64,000 nt of DNA, taken from the NCBI GenBank assembly GCA_003116995.1, contig BDSL01000069.1:310001-374000 (forward strand). Direction: 5' to 3'. This document shows positions 24,701 through 34,231 of the stretch, piece by piece (the stretch's first letter is position 1; every line of letters begins with the position of its first letter). Source of the stretch: Yamagishiella unicocca (taxonomy: Eukaryota > Chlorophyta > Chlorophyceae > Chlamydomonadales > Volvocaceae). Both the position numbers and the translations under genes were made by a program. The notes under the pieces were generated by a model. The model saw nothing but the letters and a program-made list of their open reading frames with translations, had not been told where the DNA came from and searched no databases.

Positions 24701-27700
24701 CGTCGTCTGCCCGTCTGGCGGCGTGCACGTGGGTTTGTGGCGTGGCGCCGGCCTGGAGGGCATGTACTACTGTCGTACTACTGGGGGGGCTTGTGCCCTT
24801 GCCAGATGACGATAGCCTCAGGTCAGAGCGTCAGAACGACGGGCTTCGTTCGGCATCTCCCCTGCCTGGCGCATCTCTTCGCGCATAAAACCCTACCTCC
24901 CCTGCCCTCCCCTCCCCCATCTCTTCACAAACGCTCCCAGACGCGGGAGCACATGTCGGGCGTGTCAGCGCTGTCTATGTTTGCAGCCTCCAACGCCACC
25001 GACGTGGGCTGGATCTTCCTGTCCCCCGCGATCTACATGGCCGTCTACTACTTCCTGGTGCTGCCGAGAGCTGGCTTCGGCTACTACTACACCGTCGGCG
25101 CCATGGTCTGCTGGTGGAGCGCCGGACTGTCGTACGCCATATCCGTGTCCCGCATCCCCGAGCAGGTTAGGGGAGGGCGACGGCAAGGGGGTGGGGACGG
25201 CAAGGGGGTGGGGACGGCAAGGGGGCGGGCTTCCGTTCGGCTCTGCGATCTGCTGGGTCCTGAACTCCGGAGGGACTGGGGCCAAAACGACGGGGGCACC
25301 TGGATCCAGCAGGGCGGTGGAACTTGGATCCAGGACGCTCGTGGGCAGGATGTGAATCCGGGGCTCCTCCGCTGTACGCCGATGCCCACGCTACCAGCAG
25401 GCGCCCTACCTTGCAGCACATGCCCCCTCCCTTACCCCCCACCTCGACTCGCCCGCAGGCCCAGCTTATCACCGCGGTCATCATCACACTCATCCTAGGC
25501 GCCTTCCTGCAGGGCCTGTCGCCCTCCATTCGCTCCGCGCGAGGCGACGTGCTGGAGGTCGTCCTGGGCCTGAGCTTCAACCGCTGGGCGATGGAAGCCG
25601 CCAGCATACAGGTACATACTCCGACAGCCCGCTCACCTACAAACTGCCAACGTAATTGACTAGCTAGCTAGCCAGCTAAGTAGTGACCAGAAGGGCTTCC
25701 ATCTTAAAATGTCTAGATAGGCATACCCGTGATCCCTAGCATCCGTGGTATTGATATGCTTTCGTATTAATTCGTCGGGCGCGGTGGGCTGCTACCGCGG
25801 TTAGTTCTCTATCTGCCTGGCTGGCCTCAGCCGCACCGGGCGGCGTGCGTGGCGTAGTTCCTATCTCCCGGGCCCCATCCATTTGTGGCCACCACTTGAC
25901 GCCCTCGTCGTACACCTGCAGGAGCTCAAAAAGTACTTCTCGTACGAGTCCAACGAGATCATGATGATCTACTTCGACGTGGGGATATGTAAGATGGACG
26001 AGCTGCTGGTTGATGACGGTGAGTGGCGGTGGCGTACGGCTGGGGGTAACCTATCGCCGCTGAGCTCTGATTTTTGTTCGGGGTATGGAAGGCAGCCGGG
26101 AGGGTTCCAAGTCGACATCCCTGATGAGCCAGTCATGATGAGCCAGCCATGATGAGCCAGCCATGATGAGCCAGCCATGATGAGCCAGCCATGATGAGCC
26201 AGCCCTCCTACCGCCGCGTCTATTGAATGCCATGACGCCAGGAGGTGGAAGTTGGGTTTTAAGCCCTCAAGCAACTCATCACCTGTCTTCCGCCCCTCCC
26301 AACGCTGTTATGCCCACTGCTCCAACAAACCCGCCGCAACCACCTGACGTACGGCGTACGACAGGTGACGACACAGTCAACGAGCAGGAAGCGCTGTCCT
26401 TCCTGAGCCTCCTGAATGGCTTCGGCGCGAACAGCTGCGACAAGTTCTACTCGCAAGCCAACATCATCATTTTCTGCATGGGCTTTGGTTTGCGGCTGAT
26501 CGCCTTTGCGCAGCTCATGTACGAAGCGCACGCAACGACATTCAAGGTACGTAGCTAGAGGAGGGGCGCTGCGCAGGGTGCTAGCTAAGCCCGGCCCTCC
26601 CTTTACTCCCACCAGCACCCCCCAACGCCGTTGGTATTGCATCGCCGCCGGTCCGTGGCTGTGTGCGAGAAAGGGTAACGTCGTCTAGACAGGTTCAAGA
26701 CGCACGAGTGGGCGTCTAAAGGTCATACCGCCGGTTATGTCCGTTCCCTGCAGGTGCATGTGGACCGGCTGTGGCTCGCGGTGGGTGAGGTCACCGGGAT
26801 CCGGAAGGGCGTCCAGTCCATCAACACGAGCCGCAAAGATGTGTTGCAGCGGTAAGCGGCGTTGAAGCGAGCGGTAAGCCCCAGAGAAAACTTGACAAAC
26901 TCGACAAATTGGCTAGGTGATCTTGGCAAGATCCACTCGCCTGTTACGGAAACCCTCAGACATGCGACGACCGCCCCTATCCCTGTCCCCACGCGCACAT
27001 GGCCGCAGTACGCCATGCCTGTTCGAGCCCCGCCCCGCCCCGCCCCCTGACCTGCAGGATAAGGAGGCTCATCAGCCAGGGCCTCTCTGGAAGTTCCGTT
27101 ACCAAGGAATCTGACGACAAATCAGGTGAGACCTAGCTAGCACAGGACGGAAGCTACGAAGGGCGACGCACTGCCTTGATCCCGGAAAGAGGTAGGATAG
27201 AAGAGGCGGAGGGCTGGATGCTATGCAGGGGCCGCCAATGCCACATTTTCGTGACGCCGGGGCTCGAGCCGGGGTTGTTTGCTTGCGAGTCCGCGTCCGT
27301 CGCTCACCCAACCACCCTCATGCCCGGCCGCCCTCGGCCCCATTGTCCTCGACCGTACACGCGATTCAGGAAACGCCGCTGGCAGCAATGCCGGCCACCA
27401 CACGGGCACCGATGGTCGCCGCAACCTCAGCGGCAAGCCGGGCTGGTACGGCCCTCGTCGCAACGTGGTGATGCACAACGCGGCCTTAGCATTTGCAGCC
27501 GACCTGCTGCCCCTGCAGGGGCATAGCTCCGGCGGAAGCACGCTGCCGCCTGCTGGGACCGCGAGGGGGAGCATGCCGCCGCCCAAATATGTCTCATCAG
27601 GCACGGTCGTGCCGGAGCTGTTCGTGCAGGTAGACCCCACCTCGCCGCCCCGCCCTGGCAACGGCGCAGCGCCACTTCCTAGAACGGACACCATGCCAGC

Positions 27701-27779
27701 GGATGGACTGAACAGCCCCTTTGCTTGCCATGGCATAGGCCCCGACTCCGATTACCCAAGTGCTCATGGAAACGCTTGA
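12710..27779 (+). CDS. ABCG-family half-transporter (ABCG24/28-like), 30 exons
   Basis: Exons: 12710-12907, 13579-13842, 14119-14403, 14758-14907, 16106-16206, 16393-16488, 16848-17077, 17310-17536, 17959-18089, 18338-18394, 18865-19007, 19592-19665, 19982-20208, 20500-20674, 20890-20918, 21234-21588, 21821-21898, 22462-22518, 22840-22931, 23418-23496, 23735-23808, 24101-24227, 24494-24610, 24941-25165, 25459-25611, 25922-26018, 26365-26546, 26754-26851, 27058-27125, 27370-27779 (TGA). This gives about 1,532 residues; the N-terminus is probably incomplete. Order: Cys-rich lumenal region (CPAGYRC, CPAGSYC, CPSGFYC, CPAGYYC), one membrane helix, ATP-binding domain with Walker A GPSGCGKTT, Q-loop VPQDD, signature SGGERKR, Walker B VLFMDEPTSGLD and HQP, then the ABCG membrane domain (REHMSG) and a ~190-residue tail. 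This matches plant ABCG24/28, putative lipid or small-molecule exporters; the substrate is unknown. Introns after Walker A residue M (GCGAGT) and after 24227 (GCAAGC) are GC-AG. The first two exons are the least certain. Confidence 0.92.
13320..13578 (+). repeat. Polypurine minisatellite at an ABCG splice acceptor
   Basis: Repeats of GGAGGCAGGAAGAGGCTGCA and shorter variants fill the end of the second exon's upstream intron. The strand is almost all purine, opposite to a normal polypyrimidine tract. The phase-compatible acceptor GGCAG at 13574-13578 lies inside this array. Confidence 0.85.
15450..15955 (+). repeat. 32-bp intronic minisatellite (about 16 units)
   Basis: Units of 32 bp built on GAGGGAACGAGTGTACGGCA followed by CTGCGCGCCGGG, in the ABCG intron 14908-16105. 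Most units are perfect copies. The array keeps all frames open on both strands, creating long spurious open frames. Confidence 0.95.
18395..18640 (+). repeat. Intronic minisatellite with TTTCGGAGCCG core
   Basis: Units of about 33-36 bp (ACGGTTTCGGAGCCGCGCC then GGGAGGGAGCGAGG) directly follow the donor of the Q-loop exon in the ABCG gene. Unit lengths vary because the G-rich linker changes. Confidence 0.85.
19215..19590 (+). repeat. Intronic minisatellite reaching the acceptor before the ABC signature exon
   Basis: 34- to 37-bp units (CCCTCGCGCCTCCCCGGG then TTTCCCCTGCAACCTC, some with an extra ATCAA). The array ends in the acceptor for the exon encoding SGGERKR, so its C-rich units form the pyrimidine tract. 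Confidence 0.9.
20385..20499 (+). repeat. C-rich, telomere-like pyrimidine tract of an ABCG intron
   Basis: Irregular CCCCAAAACCC repeats ending in CCCTAAAACAG at the acceptor. CCCTAAAA is the complement of the Chlamydomonas-type telomere unit TTTTAGGG, but only one full unit is present, so this is best seen as a C/A-rich intron end. Confidence 0.6.
21345..21545 (+). repeat. 33-bp coding minisatellite in the ABCG linker
   Basis: A 33-bp unit repeated about five times in frame inside the exon 21234-21588, encoding the 11-residue unit EAVLSGRGLSM. Later units are shortened. It lies between the ATP-binding and membrane domains, a linker known to vary in length. Confidence 0.9.
22590..22735 (-). 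repeat. Intronic A and C modules in the ABCG gene
   Basis: Within intron 22519-22839. A module-A relative (AAACCCGTTTACACGACATG) is followed by a module C (GTTTTGAGGAAGACCCGTGG, then AAAACCGTTAAGGGAAGACG and GAGATGCATGCTGGAGAACT). The same words recur in introns of BBS1 and the 4-phosphatase gene. Confidence 0.85.
22955..23190 (+). repeat. 25-bp intronic minisatellite (about 9-10 units)
   Basis: Unit GATAGGCTGCCTGTGCTGCC plus ACATT, tandem in the ABCG intron 22932-23417. Variants have ACAATGATAGGCG. No coding role. Confidence 0.93.
23550..23645 (+). repeat. ~29-bp triplicate in ABCG intron
   Basis: Three copies of a unit containing GCATACCGTTACCGTTAATG and TCGAACG, in the intron 23497-23734. 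Confidence 0.85.
26119..26205 (+). repeat. 14-bp tandem repeat in ABCG intron
   Basis: About six copies of ATGATGAGCCAGCC in the intron 26019-26364. Confidence 0.93.
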
Positions 27780-27989
27780 GGGGCTGCAGGCGTGTATATA
27801 TATATGGCCGCGGGGTACCCCCTTTCGGTTCTTGCCATTTTTATTTGCGCGGGCGGGTGGGTGCCATAGTACGTGTGCCGTCACGCACGTCACGTAACTT
27901 GCACATGTATGCATGTCCTGCATGTCCCTCCGTCTGTTCCGTGCACTGTTACCATACTTCGCGGGCCGGCAAACCCAATCATGGGTAGG

Positions 27990-29440
27990 GTCGCTTGAAA
28001 CATACACACACGGCGGCGGTGCAGACGTCATGGCCAGCGGGATGGCGGGGGCTCGTCGTCCGAGTCTTAGATCCACGGTCAAGAGCAGCGAAGACGTTTC
28101 TGGGGCTTGATCGGTGGCGGGAATGTATGGGGGCGCTGGAAGCGTTGCTAGCCGAGGTGCCAACCCCGTGGAAGCAAGCAGCGGCGCTGGTGATGCCGGT
28201 TTCCTCCCAGGGTATACCCCACGTTCTACCGGGGATAGAGGAAGTGGGGTCCATGCTCACCGCACGGTTGGGGTGGCGGTTGGGCGGGGGGGAGCCGCTG
28301 GCGCTGCGGGATATGACTGTTCGGGTTGGGACGGCTGTGCAACTGGTCGAGTTCGCGGACGCCCGGCGGGCCGCGCATGAGAAATTTGTACGCGAAGCGC
28401 TTGGGGGTACCGGGCCTGTCCTGCCAGCGGCCCTGAATGCCTTGCAGCAAGTGTTCCGGCGGCTCTGGTCTGGCATGAAGTGGGAGCCGGCCTATAAGGA
28501 GGGGTGGTGGCGGTTGGCTGTGGATGGGATCCCCCTCCTCGGGAATTCTCATATGTGGACGGCAGCAGCAGCCCCCTGTGGGTGCGGTGTGCCGGCTGGA
28601 GAGTCTCCAGGGGCGGGTACCCCCCGCCTACACCAGTTTTGGTTCTGCCCGGTGGCTCAAGCAGTGATCGCCCAACTCGAGACCCAGGTCGGTGCAGGGG
28701 TGACACGGGCGCAAGTTTGGTTGGTGCAAGCACCTACCGGGGTACAGTCCTGCGCCTGGGATGTAGTAGTCCTGGCGGCTATTACTGCCATGGAGGTGGG
28801 GCGCCGGTTTATGGCCGCGGCCTTGAAAAGGGCGGGGGCTGGTGGTCCCCCTCTTACTCCGGGTAGTGGTCTTCTGGATCGTGCCGTTCGCCGTGGGGTG
28901 GTGGAGTTTTGGGCCCTTCTGAGGGGCTTTGCTGCACTGGGGCTTCCCCAGAAAGGCTGGGATGCAGTGGGGCCTCGGCATCCTTTCTTGCGGGTTGTCG
29001 CCAGTCGCCTTGTGTGCGGGGGACCGGCTGAGGTACTGGTGGATTCGTGATCGGCCCGGGTTGTCTTGGGGAGCGGGGTTTCCCGTGCTTCATACTTTCT
29101 GGCTCTATAGGCGTGTTGAGCCCTGCTAGGGGTCCGTGCCTTATAGGATGAGAGGTGGCTGGTTCCGATGTTTGCATCGTTGCGGCGCTTCACTGGTTCG
29201 TCGGGTGCTGGGCTGTTAGGTTGGTTGGTGGCCAGCTCCTGATAGGGGAGCCTCTAGTGCAAATTCCCCCTGGGGTGCTGGCTGCTGCTGTGTGTGCCTA
29301 CGGCCTGTCGATTTGGTGTTCTGGTGGTTTGCCTTTGTTCCGGTGCAGGTCGGTTTTTGTTTCCTCCGTCTTGTTCAGTGTCAGGCGATGCGCACGATGG
29401 TTCTACCTCTTGGTCTGGAACCCACTGTAACCGTTACAAC
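27990..29440 (+). mobile_element. 5'-truncated LINE (non-LTR retrotransposon), C-terminal part of ORF2 plus 3' UTR
   Basis: An open frame from 27995 to the stop at 29048-29050 encodes about 350 residues. Its middle has the C-terminal zinc-binding signature of plant/algal LINE reverse transcriptases: KEGWWRLAVDGIPLLGNSHM, then CGCG, then HQFWFCPVAQAV, giving a C-C-H-C pattern. The reverse transcriptase domain itself is missing, as expected for a 5'-truncated insertion. After the stop come ~390 bp of 3' UTR ending in GGTCTGGAACCCACTGTAA, which recurs at 10.58, 33.9 (inverted) and 51.0 kb. The ABCG stop is only ~210 bp upstream, so the element lies in that gene's 3' flank. The left border is approximate. 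Confidence 0.78.
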
Positions 29441-29984
29441 AACACAAATGAATCGTGAATAAGTACCTGTCTAATACGTACGGGCAGGTGCGTACGGGTG
29501 TACGGTATGCTCTCTTGGCAGTCACTACTCCTTGTCATCGCCACAATCCACGCTTGTCATGAACGCAAGTGTGGCAAATGCGCTGTGGTACCGACACGAA
29601 CAGTTCAGACTCCATGGGATCCCATGTATCGAGCAGCAGCTTTGCAACCAGATGATTTTCACCGTTGTTCGCGCTATGCCAGGTTTTTGAGATGTGTATC
29701 AGTGTGTATGTGTGTTGGTGTATCTTGGAAGTTAGTCGCCTTTTGGCTCACTACTGTAAGAAGCGCTCTCTTTCTATTAGGTTTCGTTGTGTCCATTGGC
29801 TGGGGCCGTGTGCCCTTAAGCTCTCCTTGGTGCTCCCATTTCCGCGCCCGGACGCCCTGCCCTCTGCACGCCACCGCCACAAGATACCCTGCCCCCCACC
29901 TCCCTTTGCGCGCCCGACCAAATACCTCGTACCTCACTACTCCGTCAGTTCACACATGGCGCATGGCCACCCTCCCTTTCTGCT
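29441..29984. other. No confident feature
   Basis: A long plus-strand open frame starts at 29498 and runs into the next repeats, but its composition and repeat content do not support a gene. Nothing else recognised. Confidence 0.35.
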
Positions 29985-30235
29985 CAACCCGACCCACGCA
30001 TTTCCAACCCACACCTCTCCGACCCACGCCTCTCAGACCCACAACCTTCCGAGTTCCGACCCATGCCTTTCCGACCCACGCAACGCCGACCTACACAACC
30101 ATACGCGTGCAAGCATATCTCCTGCAAGCATATCCCTGCAAGTATACCCCAGCAAGCATACTTCCTGCAAGCATATCCCTGCAAGTATACCCCAGCAAGC
30201 ATACTTCCTGCAAGCATACCCCTTGCAAGCATGTA
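29985..30235 (+). repeat. Tandem repeats: CGACCCACGC cluster then 43-bp CAAGCATA array
   Basis: 29985-30085 has irregular CCGACCCACGCCT repeats. 30118-30232 has copies of a 43-bp higher-order unit made of CAAGCATATCCCTG, CAAGTATACCCCAG and CAAGCATACTTCCTG. It borders the 5' end of the LTR-like element. Confidence 0.85.
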
Positions 30236-30286
30236 CCCCTCCGCGAGCGTGCCCCCTCTGCGAGCGTACCCCCGCCCCCCTCCGGT

Positions 30287-33155
30287 CCGTCTCCTCGCCT
30301 GCTAGCCTTGCCCCCCTGTCCCGCATCTTCACGCCCCATATTTTCTCACTTCCTCCCTCCGTCATACAGGCCTCCGCCGTACAACGCCGTACGCCGCCGT
30401 ACCAGCCCGCGTCCCCGTCTCCCCGTATATCCGTCCTCCCCTTTCCTGCCTCCGCCTCTTTCGCCGCGCCGCTGGGGCCTCTTCGTTGCTTTGACCCCTG
30501 TCCACCCGCTCCGCGCCTGGATGTTGTTCCTAACGCCCCCTGCTGCCCCTTGCCCGCATGCTTCGCGTCGACCGCCTTCCCCACCCGCTCTGGGCCCTGG
30601 TCAGGTGAGTTCCGCCGCTGGGTTGGGCCTCTGTTCTGGTAGTTTTTTGCTAGTCGTTGCGTTCTTGTCTGCGGGCGTCGGGACCTGCGTCTGGGCTTTC
30701 GCGTCCCCCATGGCGGCGCGGCGCGGCTTCGGCCTCCTCTCCTGGACGACCGCGGACCTTCTCTGGTAATGACCGGCTTCCTCACGCATCTGGTCGGTAT
30801 TCGGGCGGGTCGGGACTGGGACTCCGACTAGGACTGGGACTGGGACCGGACCGCGATGTCCGCTCTCCCATAGCGCACCAACTCCCACAGTTCTCCTGCT
30901 AGCGCCCAAAACCGGTTCTGCGAAAAGTTTACGTGCGTCGCGCGGGGTCCTCGCTTCCTTTCGTCTCGCCGTAGCCGATATAGCTTAGCCGCCAAAGGTC
31001 ATATTACGACCTTCGGCTTTCGTATCCCCAACCCAGTTCTCCCGCATGCATCTCAAAACTTCTGTTTTAAACGATTTTTTTCGGACATCCACGGGTTTCC
31101 CTCGAACCCCCCAACCAATAGGAGGGCGTCAATTGGCGCGGCTCTAACTCTGGCTGGGGCGGCCAGAGGCCGTGTGTGTCTTTGCTGTGGTACTCTTGTG
31201 CCACAGTCTCCGTTCTTCTCATCGGGCCGTCCAGCCGTACGCGCGCGCGCCGCACCTTACGCCCCGGCGCTCCCGTTTCCTCAAATCAAACCATATTGCA
31301 AGCACTCTAGGTTTTAGTTTGCACCACGCGTCCCCGGCCGTCGCATATGCAAGCGCTTCCGGACCCGCATCCCGACGACCATGCCGTCCAAGTCGCGAGT
31401 GCGCTCGCGCTCACAACCTCCGCTTTCCGCAGCAACTGGCCTACACAAACTCAGCGGATCTCCCGGATCCTTCGCGGCGACCCGCTCCAACAACCGGCGG
31501 CCCTCACCGCTCTCCTGGCCGAGCGTCTGGCTTTCATTGGCCAGCCTGCTCAGGATCAGCTGCTGGCCCAGCCTGACCCTGTGGGCGTGGTTTACGCCGC
31601 CTTTGCCCTCCATGCCCGCCCCGTCGCGCTCTCGCTCCGCCGGCTCCGCTCTACCTGACCGCCGCTGCGCCCACCAGCGGCGGGGCCCACACCTCGTCGG
31701 GCCAGCCAGCAGCCCCAGACCCCCCTGCCGGCCCCGGCGTCCAGCAGCCACAGCAACCGCAGCACCCAGCCCCGGCGTCCAGCAGCCACAGCAGCCGCAG
31801 CACCCAGCCCCGGCGTCCAGCAGCCACAGCAGCCGCAGCACCCAGCCCCGGCGTCCAGCAGCCACAGCACCCACCCCCAGCGTCCAGCAGCCACCGCAGC
31901 CGCAGCACCCAGCCCTGGCGCCCCGCCGCCGTCCCGGCGGCCCGCGCCCGCCGCCGTCGCCCCAGCGTACCCCGCACTTGTAATACGCCGCCGACCTCCC
32001 TCCGCGCCCCCTCCCTCCCTCCGCACCTCATCCCGCGCTAGCCCCTCCGCCCCCTCCACGCCCCCAACACCCCCCAACCGCGACCGAAACACCCCTAGGA
32101 AACTGTTCCCGACGCCACGCTCTCCGCCCCCCCCCGCCCCTTCGCCCACCCGCGCACCCGCCATTCGCACACTGTCTCCTCCCACAGCCCCTTCTCCCCC
32201 TCCCCGCCCGGACCGCCGCTCTCCCCCGCGTCCCTCGCCGCCGGCGTCGCACTGTGGCGGCGCCGTCCTCGCTGTGGCAGTGCTGTGGGGATCCGACCAG
32301 CCCGGACCGCGCACTGCCTCCCCCCGGTATCCCGTCTCCTCGCCTGCTAGCCTTGCCCCCCTGTCCCGCATCTTCACGCCCCATATTTTCTCACTTCCTC
32401 CCTCCGTCATACAGGCCTCCGCCGTACAACGCCGTACGCCGCCGTACCAGCCCGCGTCCCCGTCTCCCCGTATATCCGTCCTCCCCTTTCCTGCCTCCGC
32501 CTCTTTCGCCGCGCCGCTGGGGCCTCTTCGTTGCTTTGACCCCTGTCCACCCGCTCCGCGCCTGGATGTTGTTCCTAACGCCCCCTGCTGCCCCTTGCCC
32601 GCATGCTTCGCGTCGACCGCCTTCCCCACCCGCTCTGGGCCCTGGTCAGGTGAGTTCCGCCGCTGGGTTGGGCCTCTGTTCTGGTAGTTTTTTGCTAGTC
32701 GTTGCGTTCTTGTCTGCGGGCGTCGGGACCTGCGTCTGGGCTTTCGCGTCCCCCATGGCGGCGCGGCGCGGCTTCGGCCTCCTCTCCTGGACGACCGCGG
32801 ACCTTCTCTGGTAATGACCGGCTTCCTCACGCATCTGGTCGGTATTCGGGCGGGTCGGGACTGGGACTCCGACTAGGACTGGGACTGGGACCGGACCGCG
32901 ATGTCCGCTCTCCCATAGCGCACCAACTCCCACAGTTCTCCTGCTAGCGCCCAAAACCGGTTCTGCGAAAAGTTTACGTGCGTCGCGCGGGGTCCTCGCT
33001 TCCTTTCGTCTCGCCGTAGCCGATATAGCTTAGCCGCCAAAGGTCATATTACGACCTTCGGCTTTCGTATCCCCAACCCAGTTCTCCCGCATGCATCTCA
33101 AAACTTCTGTTTTAAACGATTTTTTTCGGACATCCACGGGTTTCCCTCGAACCCC
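30287..33155 (+). mobile_element. LTR-like element: two 824-bp direct repeats (apparently identical) with 6-bp target duplication
   Basis: 30287-31110 and 32332-33155 are direct repeats, offset by 2,045 bp, with no difference seen. TCCGGT immediately precedes the first copy (30281-30286) and immediately follows the second (33156-33161), as a target-site duplication would. The internal 1,221 bp (31111-32331) encode no polymerase, protease or integrase. A short open frame at 31347-31658 (LRGDPLQQPAALTALLAERL) could be a gag remnant, and 31735-31910 is a 38-bp minisatellite. The repeats do not have TG...CA ends and no primer-binding site is obvious, so a non-autonomous LTR retrotransposon (TRIM/LARD-like) is the best guess, with tandem duplication as the alternative. 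The last ~110 bp of each repeat is module C of the intron-resident repeat family. Confidence 0.62.
31735..31910 (+). repeat. 38-bp minisatellite inside the LTR-like element
   Basis: About five copies of a unit containing CCGGCGTCCAGCAGCCACAG followed by CAGCCGCAGCACCCAGCC. 38 bp is not a multiple of three, so it is not a stable coding repeat. Confidence 0.88.
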
Positions 33156-33282
33156 TCCGGTAGGAGGAGGTAAGCTCACTCGCGCAGCCCCCTGCGCTGC
33201 TGGTTGTAAGGAAGCGGTGGAGGCCCTGCTTGCTGTGGAGGCGCCTTGAAGGCAAGCTAGTGCTTTGCCGTACCTCAATCCC

Positions 33283-33531
33283 TTTTTTTTTTTTTTTTTT
33301 TTTTTTTAAATTCCTTGCGTTACAGGACCCCGACGCTGGGGTACGACACCTGACCGTGTCATAAGCTCTGTATCTCCACCCCCATCAACGACAACCTCGA
33401 CCAGCAGGTTCAACCACAAACCTACTTGCCCACAAGTGGGGCACCCGGTAACTACCGGGGAGGGGCCGGGGAATCGAACCACCGATCTCTGGACAGAATG
33501 CCAGTGTCTTAACCAATTAGACGAACCCCCC
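33283..33531 (-). mobile_element. tRNA-derived SINE with poly(A) tail
   Basis: Read on the minus strand, it starts GGGGGGTTCGTCTAATTGG (A-box region, followed by TTAAGAC) and has a perfect B box GGTTCGATTCC at 33480-33470. It continues through an unrelated body and ends in a run of 25 A (T run 33283-33307). The head resembles a tRNA D-arm and T-arm, but the anticodon stem is imperfect (CTGG/CCAG only), so it is not a functional tRNA. Length is about 250 bp. This fits a Pol III SINE. No clean target-site duplication was found. Confidence 0.7.
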
Positions 33532-33586
33532 GAAAAAGGATTAGTACCATCTGTCAATAGGATAAGTACCATCAAATATGTAAAAT

Positions 33587-33682
33587 GTCGTGCTTCGGCA
33601 CAACTGTTAAAATTGGAAAAATACAGAGAAGATTAGCATGGCCCCTGCGCAAGGATGACACGCACAAATCGAGAAATGGTCC
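33587..33682 (+). ncRNA. U6: U6 spliceosomal snRNA
   Basis: A 5' hairpin (GTGCTTCGGCAC) is followed by AAAATTGG, the conserved core ATACAGAGAAGATTAGCATG including ACAGAGA, then CCCCTGCGCAAGGATGACAC and the 3' end CGCACAAATCGAGAAATGG. A terminal T run at 33677-33682 fits Pol III termination. U6 is the catalytic snRNA of the spliceosome; ACAGAGA pairs with the 5' splice site. Compared with the usual GGAACGATACAG, this copy reads GGAAAAATACAG, two changes. I see no clear TATA box at -30 and no plant-type upstream element. It may be a functional gene or a retrocopy. It lies only 55 bp from a SINE. Confidence 0.85.
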
Positions 33683-33892
33683 AATATTTTTTGACCAAAT
33701 CGGCTGCGAATCACAAGGGCCGCGTTCGAGCCCCACACGGTGCAAGGAGGGGTAGAGCTGCCCGGGGATATACCCACGTCACATCCACACAGCCTGCATT
33801 CGTTTATAGCTTTGATGACTTGGCACGTTCGCAGGCAACATGCCGCTGGGAGAGGCAGAGAGCGCTGGCTAGGCTTATGCAAATGCAAATTG

Positions 33893-33985
33893 AGTAGTAG
33901 TAACTGTATGCTACAGTGGGCCCCAGACCATAAGGCAGAGCCAGCGGGCGCATCGCTTGACACTGAAAGGGACGCAGGAAGAAAA
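33893..33985 (-). mobile_element. LINE 3'-end fragment, inverted
   Basis: The minus strand reads TTTCAGTGTCAAGCGATGCG, then TGGTCTGGGGCCCACTGTAG. This matches the end of the LINE at 29.36-29.44 kb and the fragment at 51 kb. Only about 90 bp are recognisable. Confidence 0.75.
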
Positions 33986-34231
33986 ACAAGCCAGCCGACC
34001 GAGATACAACAAGTACGCAGGACTCCGTCCTCTTTGGGCACGGCAGGGTTTTGGGCCTTTCACGGCGTCTGCGAGCGCCAGTCAGCGACGGTCAGCGCTG
34101 GCTTCCCGGACGGCGAGGTCTCGGTATGAACCTCCCCTCTTTTCCTAAGCTTGATTGGGCTTGCGGACACGGTAGCCTCTTACTAATAGGAATGTGCTGC
34201 GGAGCGGAGGGATGGCAACCCTTCCTAATCC
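33986..34231. other. No feature seen
   Basis: Unremarkable sequence; no coherent exon or repeat recognised. Confidence 0.3.

Noticed and set aside
29498..30769. 423-codon plus-strand open frame
   Set aside because: It crosses tandem repeats and the start of the LTR-like repeat; its 3' part is duplicated at 32.3-32.8 kb as repeat DNA, and no domain is visible.
31592..32830. 412-codon minus-strand open frame
   Set aside because: Antisense to the LTR-like internal region and its 38-bp minisatellite; composition is low-complexity Gly/Arg/Ala.
33690..33765. Possible tRNA gene after U6
   Set aside because: Only a B-box-like segment is present; no D-arm, anticodon stem or acceptor stem can be folded.
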